15,988 nt of DNA from VRUE01 sp047519745 (lineage in GTDB: Bacteria; Actinomycetota; Thermoleophilia; Solirubrobacterales; 70-9). Each line of letters starts with the position of its first letter. Position 1 is the stretch's first letter. The notes beneath the pieces are model-generated. The model did not search any database and had not been told where the DNA came from. It saw only the letters and a list, made by a program, of their open reading frames with translations. A program made the translations under genes and the position numbers. Location of the stretch: positions 1 through 15,988 of the forward strand of contig JAPVSJ010000049.1 in assembly GCA_047519745.1 (NCBI GenBank). The letters run 5' to 3'. This document shows positions 13,628 to 15,988 of this stretch, in pieces.

Positions 13628-14776
13628 CTAGCGCGGGACCAGTCGGTAGACCGGGCCGTCGAGCGAGCAGACGTAGAGCCGGTGCCGGTCGTCTTCGCCG
13701 AAGGAGCTGGGGGTGGAGACGCTGAGGCCGAGCTTGTGCTCGTGGCTCGCCCCGTGCAGGTGGGGGACGAGGCTGCGCAGCTTGCCCTCGCAGAGATCGG
13801 CGTAGACGTAGCGCTTGTAGAGCGAGGTCAGCCGCGGATCGGCGACGACGTAGCCGCCGACGATCGCGCAGCTTCCGCCGCGGGCGTGCGAGTAGGCGAA
13901 GATCGGTTTGACCGTCCCGCCCGGGTCCGGCGTGCCGCTGTTTTCTTCCGTGTAGGGGGCGAAGCCCTCGAAGGCGTCCCAGCCGAAGTTGGCGCCCTGC
14001 GCCGCGGCGACGGTGGTGTAGTCGACCTCCTCGAAGCGGTTCTGGCCGACGTCGCCGATCGCGATCCGTGGCTGCCCCGGGTCGGTCACCCGGTCGAAGG
14101 AGAAACGGAAGGGATTGCGCAGGCCGATGCTGTAGATCTGCGGCTTGGCGCCGGCGCGGCGGGGGTCGATCCTCAGCAGCTTGCCGAGCAGCTTGTGCGG
14201 GTTCTGGGCGTTGTTCGGCGGGTCACCGCCCGAGCCGCCGTCGCCGGTGCCGAAGTAGAGCCAGTTGCCGAGGAACTGGAGCTGGCCGCCGTTGTGATTG
14301 GCGTTGACCGGATGGGGTATCCGTACCACTGCGCGACGGGAGCCCCGCGCGGCTCGCGTCGCGCTCCTGCGTTTGAATTCGTCGATCCTGATGTTGCCCC
14401 GGGGGTCGGTCTCGTAGACGTAGAAGCGGCCGCTGCTCCTGTAGTCGGGCGGGAAGGCGATCGAGAGCAGCCCGCGCTCGCCGCCGGAGGAGATCAGGTC
14501 GTGGATGTCGAGGAAGGGACGAGCCAGCTCGTGCCCGTCGCGCAGCACCTGCACCGTCCCGCCCTGCTCGACCACGAACAGCAGCTTGGGAAACCCCGGT
14601 GCGCCGCTGACGTAGACCGGGCTTTCGAAGCTGCCGATCTGCTTCAGCCCGACCCCCGCGGCCGCCGGCCGTGCCGTTCGATCCGGCGCTTGGGCCGAGC
14701 CGCAGGCCGGTAGCGCCAGCGCCAGAAGCAGCGCGACCGCGCTACTTGCCGCTGTGCGTCTTCCCTTGGATTTCAA
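13628..14776 (-). CDS. Glucose/sorbosone dehydrogenase family (PQQ-dependent sugar dehydrogenase-like) lipoprotein
   Basis: These beta-propeller enzymes oxidise aldose sugars using PQQ. The 382-residue product starts with a signal peptide and a clear lipobox LPAC (Cys25), so it should be anchored outside the membrane. Propeller landmarks: GGERGLLSIAFPPDY (98-112), NANHNGGQLQF (158-168, His161 at the usual catalytic position), FGTGDGG (175-181), LRIDP, YSIGLRNPFRFSFD (215-228), AIGDVGQNRFEEVDY (239-253), and GGYVVADP. Two cysteines near the C-terminus and one near the middle may form disulfides. The start is TTG at 14776, overlapping the upstream gene by 35 nt; no other start gives an intact signal peptide. 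PQQ use is inferred from family, and no PQQ biosynthesis gene is in view. Confidence 0.9.
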   Translation of the reverse strand: MKSKGRRTAASSAVALLLALALPACGSAQAPDRTARPAAAGVGLKQIGSFESPVYVSGAPGFPKLLFVVEQGGTVQVLRDGHELARPFLDIHDLISSGGERGLLSIAFPPDYRSSGRFYVYETDPRGNIRIDEFKRRSATRAARGSRRAVVRIPHPVNANHNGGQLQFLGNWLYFGTGDGGSGGDPPNNAQNPHKLLGKLLRIDPRRAGAKPQIYSIGLRNPFRFSFDRVTDPGQPRIAIGDVGQNRFEEVDYTTVAAAQGANFGWDAFEGFAPYTEENSGTPDPGGTVKPIFAYSHARGGSCAIVGGYVVADPRLTSLYKRYVYADLCEGKLRSLVPHLHGASHEHKLGLSVSTPSSFGEDDRHRLYVCSLDGPVYRLVPR

Positions 14777-15467
14777 CGACTTCGCCGCTGTCGGTCACTT
14801 CCGTTTCCGGTGGGACGGTGCTGATTTCGGCGGTGAAGGAGCCACCTGCCGCGGTCCCGGGCGCGGTCTCCGCCTTCGCATCGCCGCTGAGCCCGGCGCC
14901 GACTTCGTAGAAGAGGTCGTACTTGCCGCTTTTGACCGCGCTCAGCTTCCACACCGCCTCGGTCGTCTTGCCGGGCTTCAGCGGTCCGAAGGAAAAGGTC
15001 TTCGGGCTCGCGGTTTCGGCCCCGGCCGTTTCCGCCGAGCCGTTCGCCTTCGGGTAGCGCGCCGAGAGCGCCCAGACCGGGCGATCGGGCTGGGCGAGGC
15101 CGGGTGCGGGGTCGCGGTAGCCGAAGGGCAGGGTTGAGTTGCGGCCCTCCTTGCCGCCGACCGAGATCGTCACGGTCAGGCTCGGCAAGGAGCTGTGGCC
15201 CGTGTTGCGCACGCCGAGCTTCAGCAGCGTCGTCTCGCCGAGGCGCTGTTTGGCCGGGAATTCCGCGGTGACGATCTTGACCGGGTACTTGCCCGCCGGC
15301 TCGTTCGAGTCCGAGGACGATTCGCCGCCGCCGCAGGCGGCGATCGACAGCGTCAGCAGCCCCGCCGCGACGCCGGCGGCGAGCGCCTGCCGGCGGGAAC
15401 GCCGGTCGTATCTGCGATTCCCCCCAGGCTCCTCCAAAGCGGCCGGAACATACCACGGGGATTCCAC
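14742..15467 (-). CDS. Predicted lipoprotein of unknown function
   Basis: The product (241 residues from GTG 15467) has a basic stretch NRRYDRRSRRQ, a hydrophobic segment LAAGVAAGLLTLSIAAC and a lipobox IAAC followed by GGG and a Ser-rich linker. It is therefore an exported, lipid-anchored protein. The remainder is beta-rich: TTLLKLGVRNTGHSSLPSLTVTISV resembles CARDB-like Ig-type sandwich repeats, but I do not recognise a named family. A shorter form from TTG 15437 would have a more usual 34-residue signal, and a TATGTT box ends 9 nt before it. It is first in the four-gene operon and overlaps the sugar dehydrogenase gene by 35 nt, so it may be an accessory to that enzyme. Confidence 0.82.
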   Translation of the reverse strand: MESPWYVPAALEEPGGNRRYDRRSRRQALAAGVAAGLLTLSIAACGGGESSSDSNEPAGKYPVKIVTAEFPAKQRLGETTLLKLGVRNTGHSSLPSLTVTISVGGKEGRNSTLPFGYRDPAPGLAQPDRPVWALSARYPKANGSAETAGAETASPKTFSFGPLKPGKTTEAVWKLSAVKSGKYDLFYEVGAGLSGDAKAETAPGTAAGGSFTAEISTVPPETEVTDSGEVVEIQGKTHSGK

Positions 15468-15498
15468 CTCTCCGCCCGCCTCGAACCCCCCTGCGCCG

Positions 15499-15531
15499 GG
15501 TTAGCGGGATCTCAACACTCGGCTAACCGAG
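15499..15531. promoter_or_regulatory. Operator-like dyads upstream of the MlaE/YrbE gene
   Basis: GGTTAGC (15499-15505) and GCTAACC (15522-15528) are perfect inverted repeats 16 bp apart. Overlapping the second is a dyad CTCGG-CTAA-CCGAG (15518-15531). The dyad ends 17 bp before a TACACT -10-like box and so sits at the -35 position, as expected of a repressor or activator site. The region lies between divergent genes and could serve both. Confidence 0.5.
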
Positions 15532-15548
15532 GTGGCTGGCCCATCCCA

Positions 15549-15554
15549 TACACT
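15549..15554 (+). promoter_or_regulatory. -10-like box of the MlaE/YrbE gene
   Basis: TACACT lies 52 nt before the ATG at 15607. It leaves room for a leader with a ribosome-binding site, unlike the leaderless-type genes in this window. There is no strong -35 sequence. Confidence 0.35.
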
Positions 15555-15597
15555 CAAAGCTCGGAGCAGGGACCGCCCGATGCTGTCCCGCTTTGCC

Positions 15598-15604
15598 GGA
15601 GGAG
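15598..15604 (+). promoter_or_regulatory. Shine-Dalgarno site deciding the MlaE/YrbE start
   Basis: GGAGGAG ends 2 nt before the ATG at 15607; its GGAGG core is 4 nt away. It favours this ATG over the in-frame ATG at 15580. Confidence 0.6.
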
Positions 15605-15606
15605 AG

Positions 15607-15988
15607 ATGGAAGCAGCCGCATCCATAGGCAGGAGGATCGCACCCGCCAAGTCGTTCTTCGAGCAGGTGGGGGACATGATGATCCTCACCGCACGGACGA
15701 TGGCCTCCGCGGTCAGGCCGCCCTACCCCTACGGCGAGGAGTTCATCGGCCAGTTCCTCTTCGCCCTGCAGCTCTGCTGGTTCCCGCTGCTGGTCTCCAC
15801 CGTCGCCTTCGGCTTCGGCGCCCCCGGCCTGCAGGCGGCCAACTTCCTCACCCTCTTCGGCTCGCTCGACCGGCTCGGCGGCTTCTTCGTCCTCGCCTCG
15901 ATCCGCGAGTTCGCCCCCTTCGTCACCGCCGTCGTCGTCGCCGGCGTCGCCGGCACCGCGATCACCGCCGACCTCGGCGCCCGCAAGA
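15607..15988 (+). CDS. MlaE/YrbE-family ABC transporter permease, 3' end outside the window
   Basis: These membrane permeases work with an ATPase and Mce/MlaD substrate-binding proteins to move lipids or sterols across the envelope. The first 127 residues are visible: a cytosolic interface helix region (about 1-45), then membrane segments around 50-70 (FLFALQLCWFPLLVSTVAFGF) and 102-125. The family hallmark is the EFAPFVTAVVVAGVAGTAITADLGARK block (101-127), which matches the actinobacterial YrbE type. In actinobacteria such a gene usually opens an mce operon with a second permease and six mce genes, so more should lie to the right. ATG at 15607 is chosen for its GGAGG site; ATG at 15580 would add nine residues. 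Confidence 0.93.
   Translation, partial: MEAAASIGRRIAPAKSFFEQVGDMMILTARTMASAVRPPYPYGEEFIGQFLFALQLCWFPLLVSTVAFGFGAPGLQAANFLTLFGSLDRLGGFFVLASIREFAPFVTAVVVAGVAGTAITADLGARK

Noticed and set aside
10894..14713. Three long plus-strand open frames (10894-12324, 12264-13631, 13610-14713)
   Set aside because: Each mirrors a well-supported minus-strand enzyme gene and has no domain of its own, a common effect of high G+C content.
1..15988. tRNA, rRNA genes or a CRISPR array
   Set aside because: No cloverleaf with a recognisable T-loop, no rRNA-like conserved stretch, and no regularly spaced direct repeats were seen on reading through the gaps, which are all under 160 bp.

Overview
The window is G+C-rich chromosomal DNA with dense, short-gapped genes and strongly G/C-biased third codon positions. 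The gene types point to a high-G+C actinobacterium: an Mce-type MlaE/YrbE permease, a LytR-CpsA-Psr protein, an AlkZ-like winged-helix protein, a lactate 2-monooxygenase-like flavoenzyme, and several -10-like boxes placed almost on the start codon. A soil member of Thermoleophilia (Solirubrobacterales-like) fits best. That placement is an inference from gene content, not a phylogenetic result.

Layout, left to right. (1) Minus strand, 1-1388: a small dimeric alpha/beta-barrel protein followed by an acyl-CoA synthetase that runs off the left edge. (2) Plus strand, 1500-3462: a PRC-barrel protein, then an FKBP-type prolyl-isomerase lipoprotein whose 3' end overlaps an AlkZ-like (HTH_42) DNA glycosylase gene. 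An 18-bp perfect inverted repeat sits on the stop codon of the last gene. (3) Plus strand, 3546-4210: a 56-codon gene overlapping by 4 nt a 165-aa nucleotidyltransferase, arranged like a toxin-antitoxin pair. (4) Minus strand, 4214-5605: glycyl-tRNA synthetase, divergent from a zinc-ribbon FmdB-family gene (5644-5961) with only 38 bp between the two start codons. (5) A 138-bp structured inverted repeat (5969-6106) separates FmdB from the convergent LCP-family gene (6112-7332, minus). (6) Plus strand, 7393-10807: ROK sugar kinase, rsmI and metG. The first two overlap by 1 nt; metG has its own structured upstream region. (7) A second large inverted repeat (10806-10918) fills the gap to a convergent four-gene minus-strand operon (15467 to 10918): secreted lipoprotein, lipoprotein-type glucose/sorbosone dehydrogenase, aldehyde dehydrogenase, and lactate 2-monooxygenase-like FMN enzyme. 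(8) At the right edge, a divergent plus-strand gene for an MlaE/YrbE ABC permease, probably the first gene of an mce operon, starts at 15607 and leaves the window.

How the genes relate. The core is housekeeping translation machinery (glyS, metG, rsmI) mixed with envelope and sugar or organic-acid oxidation genes. The minus-strand operon 15467-10918 looks like an oxidation module: outside the membrane a sugar is oxidised by the lipoprotein dehydrogenase, and inside the cell an aldehyde and a 2-hydroxy acid are oxidised. The substrates are not readable from sequence. The items most worth attention are the small-gene/nucleotidyltransferase pair, the three intergenic inverted repeats at gene ends, the recurrent -10 box close to start codons (suggesting many leaderless transcripts), and the FKBP gene, which uses GAA for 18 of its 19 glutamates while its neighbours use mostly GAG.
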